Shown here: piece after piece, positions 19,469 to 28,226 of the stretch
Position numbering within the stretch: position 1 is the stretch's first letter
Layout: every line of letters starts with the position of its first letter
Assembly: GCF_029543245.1 (NCBI RefSeq)
Contig: NZ_JARQWV010000017.1
Coordinates: 62,001 to 126,000 of the forward strand
Origin: Caulobacter endophyticus
Lineage (GTDB): Bacteria; Pseudomonadota; Alphaproteobacteria; Caulobacterales; Caulobacteraceae
DNA: 64,000 nt
Direction of reading: 5' to 3'
The notes under the pieces: generated by a model
The model's database searches: none
What the model saw: only the letters and a program-made list of their open reading frames with translations
What the model was told of the DNA's origin: nothing
Made by a program: the position numbers and the translations under genes

Positions 19469-19887
19469 GCCGCCGGCGGCTCCAGCACGAAGCGGGCCCG
19501 CTGCTGCGGCGTCGGAACCATGCAGGTCGAGCGCTTGCCCATCAGGCGATAGCGGTTGGCGGCCAGCCAGTCGTAGCCGGCGTCCAGCCACGTCCTGGGC
19601 GCCAGGCCGACCACGGCCGCCAGCGCCGACCACGGCGCGCCCAGCCGGCGCAGCAGGGCCAGGATCGCCGCGCTCTTCTCCAGCGCCCGGCCGCCGTCGA
19701 GATACAGAAAGCTGGCCGGATGGTCGGGATCGATCCCGTGGGCGATCGCCAGGGCCCGGCCGTAGTCCGACTGGATCGGCGTGAACCGCATGATCCCCTT
19801 GCGGTCGATGGCCAGCACCGCCCGCACCGAGCCCGAGCACAGGTTGCACACCCCGTCGAACAGCCAGAGCGGCTCGGGGGCGGTCAT
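19465..19887 (-). CDS. DCC (DUF393) thiol-disulfide oxidoreductase-like protein
   Basis: 140 residues from the ATG at 19887, which overlaps the upstream SRPBCC stop by four bases. The family signature LFDGVCNLCSGSV, with a CXXC-type pair at 14 and 17, is intact, followed by FTPIQSDYGRALA and ASFLYLDGGRALEKSAAIL. The DCC family is thought to be thioredoxin-like, but the physiological substrate is unknown. It is translationally coupled on both sides. Confidence 0.88.
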   Translation of the reverse strand: MTAPEPLWLFDGVCNLCSGSVRAVLAIDRKGIMRFTPIQSDYGRALAIAHGIDPDHPASFLYLDGGRALEKSAAILALLRRLGAPWSALAAVVGLAPRTWLDAGYDWLAANRYRLMGKRSTCMVPTPQQRARFVLEPPAA

Positions 19888-20429
19888 GGTCGGTTCTCCA
19901 GGCATTCGCGCTCCAGGGCCCGCAGGGCGGCGGGTACATCGCGCCGCATGGCCGCCGCCGCCATCCCGGCGGGCAGGCCGAACGGGGCGCTGACCTTGTT
20001 CTCGTAGACCACCCGGGTGGCGGTTCCGTCGCCCAGAGGCGTCAGCAGCCACTGGCCCTCGCAGTCGTCGATGTCGCCGCCGATGCAGCGAAAGCCGATG
20101 CGCCGGCTAGGCTCCAGCTCCAGCCGCGACACCGACCGCAGCATCGGCGAGAACAGGCCGCGCTTGATCCAGTGCTCGCGGGTCTCGGAGCGGCCGTCGG
20201 CCGCCCGCTCAAGCACGGTGCAGCGCTTGACGCTGGGGGTCATGCGCGAGGCCAGCCGGCAGTCGAGGATGGTTCGCCAGACGCGGTCGGGCGGGGCGGC
20301 GATGTCGATGACCGCCCGGACCTCGCCGCGCCCGTCGGCCCCGGCCCGCACCTGCGCCGCCACGTCGCCCGCCGCGACGGCGGGGGACGCCGCGACCAGC
20401 CAGACGAGGGCGAGGGCCATGCCGTTCAT
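19884..20429 (-). CDS. Exported SRPBCC family protein
   Basis: 181 residues. The first 20 (MALALVWLVAASPAVAAG after MNG) form a Sec signal peptide with an AxA-type site. The mature part is START/cyclase-like: VIDIAAPPDRVWRTILD, RSVSRLELEPSRRIGF and CEGQWLLTPLGDGTATRVVYE. Such periplasmic members bind lipids or hydrophobic ligands. It is the first gene of the overlapping operon ending with DUF4166 at 18926; each junction is ATGA. Confidence 0.82.
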   Translation of the reverse strand: MNGMALALVWLVAASPAVAAGDVAAQVRAGADGRGEVRAVIDIAAPPDRVWRTILDCRLASRMTPSVKRCTVLERAADGRSETREHWIKRGLFSPMLRSVSRLELEPSRRIGFRCIGGDIDDCEGQWLLTPLGDGTATRVVYENKVSAPFGLPAGMAAAAMRRDVPAALRALERECLENRP

Positions 20430-20479
20430 GGACCTACGCTAGAGGGTTTCCACCCGCGCGGGAAAGCCGCTTTCGCGTC

Positions 20480-21469
20480 TCAGCGCTTCAGCGCGGTCGC
20501 GCCCTCGGCGTGCCAGGCCCAGGCGTGCTGGATGATGTCGTCCAGGCCATAACGCGGGGTCCAGCCGAGCAGGGCGCGGGCCTTGTCGCTGTCGGCCACC
20601 AGGATCGGGGCGTCGCCGTCGCGGCGGGTGACGGTCTCCAGCGGGAAGCTATGATTGGAGCGCCGCTCGATCGCCGCCACCAGTTCGCGCACCGAGGTGC
20701 CCTCGCCGGTGCCCAGGTTGAAGGCGGTGCTGTGCTTGCCGTCCAGCAGCCATTTCAGCGCCGAGACGTGGGCGTCGGCCAGGTCCAGCACGTGGACATA
20801 GTCGCGGATGCAGGTGCCGTCGCGGGTGTCGTAGTCGCTGCCGTAGAGGGTGAACTTGTCGCGCTCGCCGCGGGCGGCGGCGATGGCCAGGGGGATGGCG
20901 TGGGTTTCCGGCTCGTGCTTCTCGCCGATCCGCCCCTCGGGATCGGCCCCAGCGGCGTTGAAGTAGCGCAGCACCACCGAGCGGAAGCCCTTGTAGCGGT
21001 CCATGTCGCGCAGGATCTGCTCGACCATCAGCTTGCTGCGGCCGTACGGGTTGAGCGGCGCCTGCGGGTGGGTCTCGTCCATCGGCAGGGTCACCGGCGG
21101 GCCGTAGGTGGCGCAGGTCGACGAGAACACCAGCTTGTCGACCCCGGCCTTGCGGGCGGCCTCGATCAGGGTGATCGCCCCGCCGACATTGGTGCCGTAG
21201 AAGGCGCCCGGCTCGGCGATCGAGAAGGCCACCTCGACGAAGGCGGCGAAGTGGATCACCGCCACCGGCTTGTGCTTGGCGAACACCTCGGCCAAGCGGA
21301 TGGGGTCGTTGACGTCGCCCACCTCCAGCGGACCCCACTGGACGAACTCTTTCCAGCCGTTGCTGAGATTGTCGTAGACCACGGGCGTGAAGCCGGCCTC
21401 GGCCAGGCGCAGGCAGGTATGCGAGCCGATATAGCCCGCGCCGCCGGCCACGAGGATGGCTTGGCTCAA
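20480..21469 (-). CDS. galE: UDP-glucose 4-epimerase
   Basis: 329 residues. Extended SDR fold with the NAD motif GGAGYIGSH at residue 8, FSSTCATYGPP for the catalytic Ser/Thr, and the active-site YGRSK near 148. It has the GalE-specific VLRYFNAAGADPEGRIGE and RDGTCIRDYVHVLDLA. It interconverts UDP-glucose and UDP-galactose (or the GlcNAc forms) to supply sugars for LPS and exopolysaccharide. A stand-alone gene with host codon use. Confidence 0.94.
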   Translation of the reverse strand: MSQAILVAGGAGYIGSHTCLRLAEAGFTPVVYDNLSNGWKEFVQWGPLEVGDVNDPIRLAEVFAKHKPVAVIHFAAFVEVAFSIAEPGAFYGTNVGGAITLIEAARKAGVDKLVFSSTCATYGPPVTLPMDETHPQAPLNPYGRSKLMVEQILRDMDRYKGFRSVVLRYFNAAGADPEGRIGEKHEPETHAIPLAIAAARGERDKFTLYGSDYDTRDGTCIRDYVHVLDLADAHVSALKWLLDGKHSTAFNLGTGEGTSVRELVAAIERRSNHSFPLETVTRRDGDAPILVADSDKARALLGWTPRYGLDDIIQHAWAWHAEGATALKR

Positions 21470-21559
21470 GGTCGCGCTCCGATTTCCATTACGAGTCCGT
21501 GGGTTGCCCCGGCTCCCTTCTTGGCGCGGGACTGGCCGGGGTCAAGGGGGAAGGCGTGC

Positions 21560-22438
21560 TCAGAAGGCCTCGGCCAGGATGGTCCCGTCGGGCATCAGGG
21601 CCGCGCGCTTGAGGCCGCTGGAGGCGAACGGCATGGCGACATTGCCGTCCCGGTCCACCGACACCAGGCCGCCATGGCCGCCCAGGTCGGCGACGCCCTG
21701 GATGGCGCAGGCCGCCGCCTCGTCCAGGCCCTGGCCGCCGAAGCGGATGCGGTGGGCGATCTGCGCGCCCACGGCGGTGCGGATGAAGTACTCGCCCTGG
21801 CCGGTGCACGACACCGCCGCCCAGCCGTCGGCCCAGGCCCCGGCGCCGATGATCGGGCTGTCGCCCACCCGACCCGGCAGCTTGCCGAACACGCCGGCGG
21901 TCGAGGTGGCGGCTGCCAGGCGGCCGTCCTGGTCAAGCGCGACGCAGCCGACCGTCCCGGTGGGCAGGCCGCCGGGAGGCGCGTTGTCCTCGAAGGCCCC
22001 GGCGCGGGTGTAGTAGGTCTCGGGGTCCGAGATCGTCTCCAGGCCCTGGGCGCGGGCGAAGGCCATGGCACCCTCGCCGGCCAGCATCACGTGCGGGGTC
22101 TGGTCCATCACCGCCCGGGCGGCGCGGATCGGGCTGGCGAAGCCTTGCAGCGCGGCCACCGAGCCGGCGCGGCTGGTGGCGCCGTCCATCAGGCTGGCGT
22201 CCAGCTCGTACTCGCCGTCGGCGTTGGGCGAGGCGCCCTTGCCGGCGATGTAGAGGCCCGAGGCCTCCAGGGCCGCCACGGTCTCGACCACTACGTCCAG
22301 GGCGCCGGCGCCTGCCGCCAGCCGCTCGCGCCCGGCCTCGATCAGGCCGCGCATGTGGGCGATCTCGACCGAGTAGTCATGGCCGCGCTTTGCGCCGGCG
22401 CCGCCGTGCAGGGCGAGGGTAAAACGTTTGTTTGACAT
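21560..22438 (-). CDS. iaaA: Isoaspartyl peptidase / type III L-asparaginase
   Basis: 292 residues, Ntn-hydrolase. It begins [15 protein letters not shown], and the autocleavage site with nucleophile Thr is in [15 protein letters not shown] near residue 157, giving alpha and beta chains. Further family residues include [16 protein letters not shown] and [11 protein letters not shown]. The enzyme removes isoaspartyl dipeptides and can hydrolyse asparagine. It is divergent from the quinone oxidoreductase gene, with 122 bases between them. Confidence 0.93.
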   Translation of the reverse strand: MSNKRFTLALHGGAGAKRGHDYSVEIAHMRGLIEAGRERLAAGAGALDVVVETVAALEASGLYIAGKGASPNADGEYELDASLMDGATSRAGSVAALQGFASPIRAARAVMDQTPHVMLAGEGAMAFARAQGLETISDPETYYTRAGAFEDNAPPGGLPTGTVGCVALDQDGRLAAATSTAGVFGKLPGRVGDSPIIGAGAWADGWAAVSCTGQGEYFIRTAVGAQIAHRIRFGGQGLDEAAACAIQGVADLGGHGGLVSVDRDGNVAMPFASSGLKRAALMPDGTILAEAF

Positions 22439-22560
22439 TTGGCTTTCTCGGTCGTCGCGCCTGCGCTAGCGTCGGCCTTCTAAAGCGCGACAGCCAAAAG
22501 TGTGAGCGGTTTTGGCGGCCGTCGCGCGCTCTTAAAAGTAAGAACTCAGGGAGAAGCGAG

Positions 22561-23559
22561 ATGAAGGCGGTGCTCAGCAAGGTGGTCGGCGGTCCCGAGA
22601 CCCTGGTGCTGGAAGACCTGCCCGATCCGGTCCCCGCGCCCGGCCAGGTGCTGATCGACGTGAAGGCCTGCGGGGTCAACTATCCCGACCTGCTGATCAT
22701 CCAGGACATGTACCAGTTCAAGCCGAACCGCCCGTTCGCCCCCGGCGGCGAGGTCTCGGGCGTGGTCGCGGCCCTGGGCGAAGGCGTCACCAGCCTGTCG
22801 GTCGGCCAGCGGGTGCTGGCGTCCACCGGCTGGGGCGGCATGGCCGACAAGCTGGCCGTCGAGGCCGCCCGCTGCACGCCGATCCCCGACGCCATGCCCT
22901 TCGACGAGGCCTCGGCCTTCATCCTGACCTACGGCACCTCCTATTACGCCCTGAAGGACCGCGGCTTCCTCAAGCCCGGCCAGACCCTGCTGGTGCTCGG
23001 CGCGGCCGGGGGCGTGGGCCTGGCGGCGGTGGAGCTGGGCAAGGCGATGGGCGCGCGGGTCATCGCCGCCGCCTCCAGCCAGGAGAAGGTCGACCTGGCC
23101 ATCTCGCGCGGCGCCGACGCCGGCGTCGTCTACGCCCGCGGCCCCTTCGACAAGGACGGCCAGAAGGCCCTGGCTGACCAGCTGAAGGCCGCCTGCGGCC
23201 CTAATGGCTGGGACGTGGCCTATGACGCGGTCGGCGGCGACTATTCCGAGGCCACCATCCGCGCCGCCGGCTGGGGCGGCCGCATGCTGGTGATCGGCTT
23301 CCCGTCGGGCATCCCGAAGATCCCGCTGAACCTCACGCTCCTGAAGTCGTGCGACATCGTCGGCGTGTTCTGGGGCGCGGCCGTGGCCCGTGATCCGGCC
23401 GGCCACGCAGCCAATGTCCGCGAGCTGATGGACCTCTACGCCGCCGGCAAGATCCGCCCTTACGTCTCCGAGCGCTTCCCCCTGGAAAAGGCCGGCGACG
23501 CCATCGCTCACCTCGCCAGCCGCAAGGCCATGGGCAAGGTGGTGGTGACCACCGAGTAG
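22561..23559 (+). CDS. NADPH:quinone oxidoreductase family protein (MDR, zinc-free)
   Basis: 332 residues, start chosen at 22561 (MKAVLSKVVGG) with GGGAGAAGCGAG just before it. Medium-chain dehydrogenase/reductase: GVNYPDLLIIQDMYQ, PGGEVSGVVAALGEGV, and the nucleotide-binding LVLGAAGGVGLAAVELGKA near residue 143. The zinc-binding cysteines of alcohol dehydrogenases are absent, as in the QOR class. It reduces quinones or activated enones with NADPH. An alternative role is a crotonyl-CoA-reductase-like step. Confidence 0.9.
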   Translation: MKAVLSKVVGGPETLVLEDLPDPVPAPGQVLIDVKACGVNYPDLLIIQDMYQFKPNRPFAPGGEVSGVVAALGEGVTSLSVGQRVLASTGWGGMADKLAVEAARCTPIPDAMPFDEASAFILTYGTSYYALKDRGFLKPGQTLLVLGAAGGVGLAAVELGKAMGARVIAAASSQEKVDLAISRGADAGVVYARGPFDKDGQKALADQLKAACGPNGWDVAYDAVGGDYSEATIRAAGWGGRMLVIGFPSGIPKIPLNLTLLKSCDIVGVFWGAAVARDPAGHAANVRELMDLYAAGKIRPYVSERFPLEKAGDAIAHLASRKAMGKVVVTTE

Positions 23560-23595
23560 GGGTTTACCGCAAGGTCCCCGCCTCTCGGCTTCGGG

Positions 23596-23952
23596 TCAGG
23601 TCCGGTAACCGACCGTGCGAAGCGCATCGGCGGCCTTGAGCACGGGGTCAAGCTTGGCCGCCAGGGCTTGATACCAGTCAGGCTCCTGCCAGCGACCGTC
23701 GGCCAGTTGCTCGAGCGGCGGCTCCCATCGCGGGTGAAAGAGGCGCGGAACGGCGCCGGCGAGGTCGGAGAGCTTCGCCTGATCGAACCCTTCCACGAGG
23801 GCGCGTTCGGCCTGGTCGAGCACGGTCTCGAACGCCGCGACGTGGCCTTCGTAGCCGGGCGTGACGGCGAGCACGGGAACCAGGTCCGTCAGAGCCGCTA
23901 TCAGCTGCCGCAGTTGTTGTCGCTTCTCGTCAGGGGTGAAGTAATGCTCCAT
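23596..23952 (-). CDS. Hypothetical soluble protein
   Basis: 118 residues from the ATG at 23952 (MEHYFTPDEK), with AAAGG ten bases upstream; a TTG at 23958 is an alternative start. The protein is all-helical, acidic and leucine-rich, with LRQLIAALTDLVPVLA and EPDWYQALAAKLDPVL. There are no membrane helices or catalytic motifs. It is divergent from the amber-interrupted gene at 24044. I do not recognise the family. Confidence 0.6.
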   Translation of the reverse strand: MEHYFTPDEKRQQLRQLIAALTDLVPVLAVTPGYEGHVAAFETVLDQAERALVEGFDQAKLSDLAGAVPRLFHPRWEPPLEQLADGRWQEPDWYQALAAKLDPVLKAADALRTVGYRT

Positions 23953-24043
23953 TCTCAACCTTTCGCTGACCGCTTGCCGGGATGCAAATCAAGGCTTTCC
24001 AACTCTCCCGGCCTGAGAGCCACTTCCACGACAGAAGGCGTCC

Positions 24044-24361
24044 ATGAATCTGCAAGAGGCCCAAGCGCCCATCGACCGCGAGATCGCCCTGGCCCTGGTG
24101 CAGGCCACGCCGGAAACCTGGGATCGGGCCGAGGTTAAGCTGGAGCGACGCGCGGACGTCGCCGTCGAGAGCATTCGCATCGAAATCTCCAACCCCGACG
24201 GCCGTCGTGATGTCGTTTCGCCGACGCAGTAGCTTCAAAGCGCGGCAATCCGGCTAGCCGATGTGTTCATCTCTTTCGGCAAGCCCTGGACGAGCGTCCG
24301 TTACCTCGTCTGGCTGGCCGAAGGCGGGGATTGGCGTTTCACGGCCGACTTCAGCTATTGA
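24044..24361 (+). pseudogene. Small gene interrupted by an in-frame TAG codon
   Basis: The reading frame starts at 24044 (MNLQEAQAPIDRE) and meets TAG at 24230-24232 after 62 codons. The same frame then continues without further stops for 42 codons to TGA at 24359-24361, giving a coherent second half (IRLADVFISFGKPW, YLVWLAEGGDWRF, TADFSY). Read through, it would be about 105 residues. The end GDWRFTADFSY recalls small SUKH/YezG-like immunity proteins, but that is a guess. The simplest explanation is a GAG-to-TAG nonsense change; a sequencing error or readthrough is possible. Confidence 0.75.
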
Positions 24362-24535
24362 GCCGGGCCGGAGCCAGGTGTCGTGGTTAAGTTTCGGCAA
24401 ATCACCCGCTTGCCGTCCCGTTCTGAAACAACAGTAAAATCATACGGTTAAACGGTCGGTAAGGACGTCCCTTAGGAAAGCGGTGAGATCAACTGAGCTA
24501 TTGCTGCTCTTCGAATAGTCGGAGGCGGCGTTCAG

Positions 24536-25441
24536 ATGTTCCTTCCTGCTCGCGACGCGTTTCCCGTAGAGGCGCGCCGCCCGTACCGTATGAATCGGCG
24601 TCCCGAGGAGCGCGTGAAGGTGCTCGGGGGCGAGATGGATCTCGTGCGCCCGGAAGAGGTCTTCCACTTCGTGGCGGGCCGGATCGCGGGCGGCAAGGGC
24701 GCGATCGTCGCCAACCACAACCTGCACAGCCTCTACCTGCTTCAGAAGGACCCGCAGGTCGTCGAGTTCTTCAAGGCCGCCGAGCTGATCGAGGTCGACA
24801 GCGTGCCGCTGATCTTCTGGGCGCGCATCGTCGGCCGGGCCAGCCGCCGCTTTCACCGCTGCACCTATCTCGACTGGCGCAACGACTTCTGGGCGCGGGC
24901 GACCAAGGAGAACTGGAAGGTGTTCTTCGTCGGCGGCGCCCCGGGCGTGGCTGATGCGGCGCTGGAAAACATCCGCCGCGATTGGCCAGGCGCCCAGGTC
25001 GAGAGCCATCAGGGCTATTTCGACGTCACCGACGGCTCGGCGGAAAACGAGGCGGTGGTCGAGAAGATCAAGGCCTACAAGCCCGACATCCTGTTCGTCG
25101 GCATGGGCATGCCCCGCCAGGAGAAGTGGCTGCTGGAGAACCACAAGAAGCTCGACCCCTGCGTCGGCTTCACGGTCGGCGGCGCCTTCGACTACGAGGC
25201 CGGCGTGCAGCTGGCAGCGCCGCGCTGGATGGGCCAGGTGGGCATGGAGTGGCTCTTCCGGCTGATGGCCGATCCCGAGCGGCTGTTCACCCGCTACTGC
25301 GTCGAACCGTGGCACCTGTTCGGTCCGGCCATGGTCGACGCCCGCAGGGCCCTTGCGCGGCAGCTGAAGCCGGGTAAGAAGAACGCCGTTCCGCCGGAGG
25401 CCGCCTATCGGCGCGCCACCGATCTCGCGCTCAAGCCTTAA
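24536..25441 (+). CDS. hfsJ: WecG/TagA/CpsF family glycosyltransferase, HfsJ-like
   Basis: 301 residues. GT26 family: LGGEMDLVRPEEVFHFV, VANHNLHSLYLLQKDP (family substrate loop), DSVPLIFWARIVG, VFFVGGAPGVADAALENI and LFVGMGMPRQEKWLLEN. The enzymes add N-acetylmannosamine-type sugars to lipid-linked acceptors at the inner membrane. In Caulobacter crescentus a member of this family, HfsJ, is needed for holdfast polysaccharide and is the target of the inhibitor HfiA. The name rests on family plus remembered proximity to gdhZ and the c-di-GMP gene, so it is moderately sure. GGAGG lies ten bases before the start. Confidence 0.75.
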   Translation: MFLPARDAFPVEARRPYRMNRRPEERVKVLGGEMDLVRPEEVFHFVAGRIAGGKGAIVANHNLHSLYLLQKDPQVVEFFKAAELIEVDSVPLIFWARIVGRASRRFHRCTYLDWRNDFWARATKENWKVFFVGGAPGVADAALENIRRDWPGAQVESHQGYFDVTDGSAENEAVVEKIKAYKPDILFVGMGMPRQEKWLLENHKKLDPCVGFTVGGAFDYEAGVQLAAPRWMGQVGMEWLFRLMADPERLFTRYCVEPWHLFGPAMVDARRALARQLKPGKKNAVPPEAAYRRATDLALKP

Positions 25442-25466
25442 CCTGACGTCCGTGGGGGACTGACTC

Positions 25467-25682
25467 ATGGGTTTGAAGATCGAAAAGAAGCCGCGTCGCC
25501 GGGCCGCCGAGCGCCCCAACGCCTGGCAGCGGGTCTGCGCCGTCTTCGGCCTGGCGGGCCTCGTCCTCGCCTGGGCGGTGATGCTGGTTCCGTGCGCCCT
25601 GTGGCTGCTGTTCAGCCTGGTCGTTCGCCGCCCCCAGGGGCGCTCGCCGTTCGGCCGCGCCTCGGCCGCTGACGCCGCGTAA
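25467..25682 (+). CDS. Small single-TM membrane protein (hypothetical)
   Basis: 71 residues. A basic N-terminus (LKIEKKPRRRAAERP) is followed by one long hydrophobic helix (about 26-52: FGLAGLVLAWAVMLVPCALW) and a short polar tail. It starts 26 bases after the glycosyltransferase stop on the same strand, so it is likely co-transcribed and may serve as a membrane partner of that enzyme. The family is not recognised. Confidence 0.65.
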   Translation: MGLKIEKKPRRRAAERPNAWQRVCAVFGLAGLVLAWAVMLVPCALWLLFSLVVRRPQGRSPFGRASAADAA

Positions 25683-25771
25683 GGCTGGCCGCCCGCGGCG
25701 GCCCGTTTCATGATCCTCCCGCGCCAAGCGGCTCGCTTCCAGAGGCCGCGCGCCACGAGGGAGGATGCCGC

Positions 25772-26662
25772 ATGGGCGGACGTCTGGACGGCAAGGTCGC
25801 CGTCGTCACCGGGGCCTGCTCGGGCATAGGCCTGGGAACCGTCGAACTGTTCGTCGCCCAGGGCGCGAAGGTGATCGCCGCCGACCTTCAAGCCGAGAAG
25901 GGGGCGATCCTCGAGCAGCGCTTTCCCGACGCCGTGCGCTTTTCGCGCTGCGACGTCACGGTCGAGGACGACATCGCCGCCGCGATCGGCCTGGCGACGC
26001 AGGCCTTCGGCGGGCTCGACATCCTGTTCAACAACGCCGGCCACGGCGGCGCGCCCAACGGCGTGGCCGACATGACCGGCGCGGCCTGGGACGCGACCTT
26101 CGCCGTGCTGCTGCGCGGCCCGGTGCTGGGCATGAAGCACGCCCTGCCGGCCATGCAGGCCCGGGGCGGCGGCTCGATCATCAACACCGCCTCGATCGCC
26201 GGTTTGCAGGCGGGCTTCGGGCCGCTGGCCTATTCCTCGGCCAAGGCGGCGGTGATCCACATGACCCGCTGCGCGGCGGCCGAGCTGTCGCCGCTGGGCG
26301 TGCGGGTCAACGCCATCTGCCCGGGCCTGATCGCCACCTCGATCTTCGGGGCCTCCATCGGCTTGCCACGCGAGGTCGCCGATCAGATGGCCGCCAGGGT
26401 CGCCGAGGTCGGTCCCAAGATCCAGCCGATCGCCAAGGCCGGCCTGCCCGAGGACATCGCCGCCGCGGCCCTCTACCTCGCCAGCGACGACAGCGCCTTC
26501 GTCAGCGGTACGCACATCGTCGTCGACGGCGGCATCACCATCGGGCCGCGCAGCAGCTGGGACGTGCGCACGCCCTCGCCGATCCTGGCGGCCATGGGCG
26601 TCTCGCCCGAGCAGGCCCAGGCCATGCGCGAGTCGATGATCGCGGGCCAGGCGGCGGAGTAG
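25772..26662 (+). CDS. SDR family oxidoreductase
   Basis: 296 residues, classical short-chain dehydrogenase. It shows VVTGACSGIGLGTVELF (cofactor loop), NNAGHGG, the Ser in IINTASIAG and the catalytic YSSAKAAV near residue 156, plus NAICPGLIATSIF and SGTHIVVDGGIT. The acidic residue after strand 2 (AADLQ) suggests NAD. The C-terminus has about 40 extra residues (TPSPILAAMGVSPEQAQ). GGGAGGAT precedes the start. The substrate is unknown; cyclohexanol- or steroid-type dehydrogenases share this shape. Confidence 0.9.
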   Translation: MGGRLDGKVAVVTGACSGIGLGTVELFVAQGAKVIAADLQAEKGAILEQRFPDAVRFSRCDVTVEDDIAAAIGLATQAFGGLDILFNNAGHGGAPNGVADMTGAAWDATFAVLLRGPVLGMKHALPAMQARGGGSIINTASIAGLQAGFGPLAYSSAKAAVIHMTRCAAAELSPLGVRVNAICPGLIATSIFGASIGLPREVADQMAARVAEVGPKIQPIAKAGLPEDIAAAALYLASDDSAFVSGTHIVVDGGITIGPRSSWDVRTPSPILAAMGVSPEQAQAMRESMIAGQAAE

Positions 26663-26722
26663 GGGCGGCGGCGCGCGCGATGGTGCTCGGCTTGTCGCTT
26701 GTCGGGTGCTATCTTGAGCTGC

Positions 26723-27235
26723 ATGTGGCCCGAGATCATCGCGCAGTTGGCCTCGACGCCCGAGGTTCTTGCCAGCCTCAATCCGCCTGCGAGCACGCGG
26801 GAGATCGATGCGCTGGAGCGCCGGGTGGGCGCGCGGCTTCCCGACAGCTTCAAGGCCTATCTGGCGACGATGGACGGCCAGAACGATCTGGGCGAGACGG
26901 CCTGGCTCGTCGAGTACAACCGGTTCCTGCCGGTCGCCGAGATCATCGAGACCATGGACACGATGAAGATGCTGTTCGCCGGCGAGGGGCGGATCGCGCA
27001 CATCGCGGAAAACCGGATCCGGCCCGTGCTCTGGGACCGGCGTTGGATCCCCTTCGCCGGGTTCATGGGCTCAAGCCATCTCATCCTCGACCTGCATCCT
27101 GGTCGCAAGGGCGTGGCAGGCCAGATCTTTCAGTCGTTCCCCGGCGTCGATCTCGAAGACGACGCCACGGTGATCGCCGCCAGTTTCACCGATTTCTCTC
27201 GCGATCTGCTGGCGACGCTCCAGGCGCGGTCCTGA
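26723..27235 (+). CDS. SMI1/KNR4 (SUKH) family protein
   Basis: 170 residues from the ATG at 26723. The SUKH signature is present: ASTREIDALERRVGARLPDSF followed by KAYLATMDG, then LVEYNRFLPVAEII and WDRRWIPFAGFMGSSHLILDLHP. In bacteria most SUKH proteins are immunity proteins for contact-dependent or polymorphic toxins. Here no toxin, Rhs or two-partner secretion gene lies nearby, so it is an orphan; a housekeeping or cell-wall role is possible. It ends 13 bases before the convergent epimerase gene. Confidence 0.85.
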   Translation: MWPEIIAQLASTPEVLASLNPPASTREIDALERRVGARLPDSFKAYLATMDGQNDLGETAWLVEYNRFLPVAEIIETMDTMKMLFAGEGRIAHIAENRIRPVLWDRRWIPFAGFMGSSHLILDLHPGRKGVAGQIFQSFPGVDLEDDATVIAASFTDFSRDLLATLQARS

Positions 27236-27248
27236 TCGGGCCGACGGC

Positions 27249-28226
27249 TCAGCGGCCGTAGAAGTCGGCGTACCAGGCCGCGAAGCGCTGGAGGCCTTCC
27301 TCGACGCCGACTTTCGGCTTGTAGCCGGTCAAGGCGTGCAGCTTGGAGACGTCGGCATAGGTGGCCGGCACGTCGCCTGGCTGCATCGGCAGGAACACCT
27401 TTTGCGCCTGGCGGCCGATCGCGCTCTCCAGGGCCGCGATCATGTCCATCAGGCCGACGGGGTTGCTGTCGCCGATGTTGTAGACCTCGTGCCCGCCGCG
27501 TGGCGGCGGGTTGTCGAGCACGCCGACGATGCCGTCGACGATGTCGTCGATATAGGTGAAGTCGCGGGCCATCCGCCCCTCGCCATAGACCTCGATCGGC
27601 TCGCCGCGCAGGATCTTCTGGGTGAAGCTGAAATAGGCCATGTCCGGCCGGCCCCAGGGGCCGTAGACCGTGAAGAACCGCAGGCCCGCCTGCGGGAAGC
27701 CGTACAGGCTGGCGTAGCTCTGGCTGAGCAGCTCGCACGAGCGCTTGGTGGCCGCGTACAGCGACACCGGCGCCTCGGCCGGGTCGCTTTCCTTGAAGCC
27801 CTCGCCGGCCAGCGGCCGCTCGCCATAGACGCTGCTGGACGAGGCGTAGACCAGGGCCTCGACGCCGCCGTGGCGGCAGGCCTCCAGCACCGACAGGTGG
27901 CCGGCCAGGTTCGAGCGCTCGTAGGCGAAGGGGTTGTCGATCGAGTAGCGCACCCCGGCCTGGGCGGCCAGGTGGACGATCCGCTTGGCGCCCGACGCCT
28001 TGACCAGCGCCAGCAGGGCCTCGTGCTCGGCGATGTCCATGCGGATCATCTCAAAGTCCGGGCGGCCCTCCAGGCGCGCGGCGCGGGCGTCCTTCAGGGC
28101 CGGGTCGTAATAGGCGTTGAAGACGTCGACGCCGATCACCGTTTCGCCGCGTTCGAGCAGGCGCTCGACCACGTGCATGCCGATGAAGCCGGCCGCGCCG
28201 GTGACGATGACGGGTCCGGCGCTCAC
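27249..28226 (-). CDS. NAD-dependent epimerase, UDP-glucuronate 4-epimerase type
   Basis: 325 residues. Extended SDR: IVTGAAGFIGMHVVERLL, then VIGVDVFNAYYDPALKDAR, which is characteristic of the UDP-GlcA 4-epimerase (LpsL/Cap1J) class, YASSSSVYGE and the catalytic YAATKRSCELL, followed by FFTVYGPWGRPDMAYFSF. It would convert UDP-glucuronate to UDP-galacturonate for surface polysaccharide. Its start overlaps the stop of the upstream truncated UDP-glucose dehydrogenase gene (ATGA), so translation is probably coupled to that remnant. Confidence 0.92.
   Translation of the reverse strand: MSAGPVIVTGAAGFIGMHVVERLLERGETVIGVDVFNAYYDPALKDARAARLEGRPDFEMIRMDIAEHEALLALVKASGAKRIVHLAAQAGVRYSIDNPFAYERSNLAGHLSVLEACRHGGVEALVYASSSSVYGERPLAGEGFKESDPAEAPVSLYAATKRSCELLSQSYASLYGFPQAGLRFFTVYGPWGRPDMAYFSFTQKILRGEPIEVYGEGRMARDFTYIDDIVDGIVGVLDNPPPRGGHEVYNIGDSNPVGLMDMIAALESAIGRQAQKVFLPMQPGDVPATYADVSKLHALTGYKPKVGVEEGLQRFAAWYADFYGR

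Noticed and set aside
24362..24535. CtrA binding sites upstream of the HfsJ-like gene (GGTTAAG, CGGTTAAAC)
   Set aside because: Only single TTAA half-sites are present; the spacing does not give the TTAA-N7-TTAA pattern.
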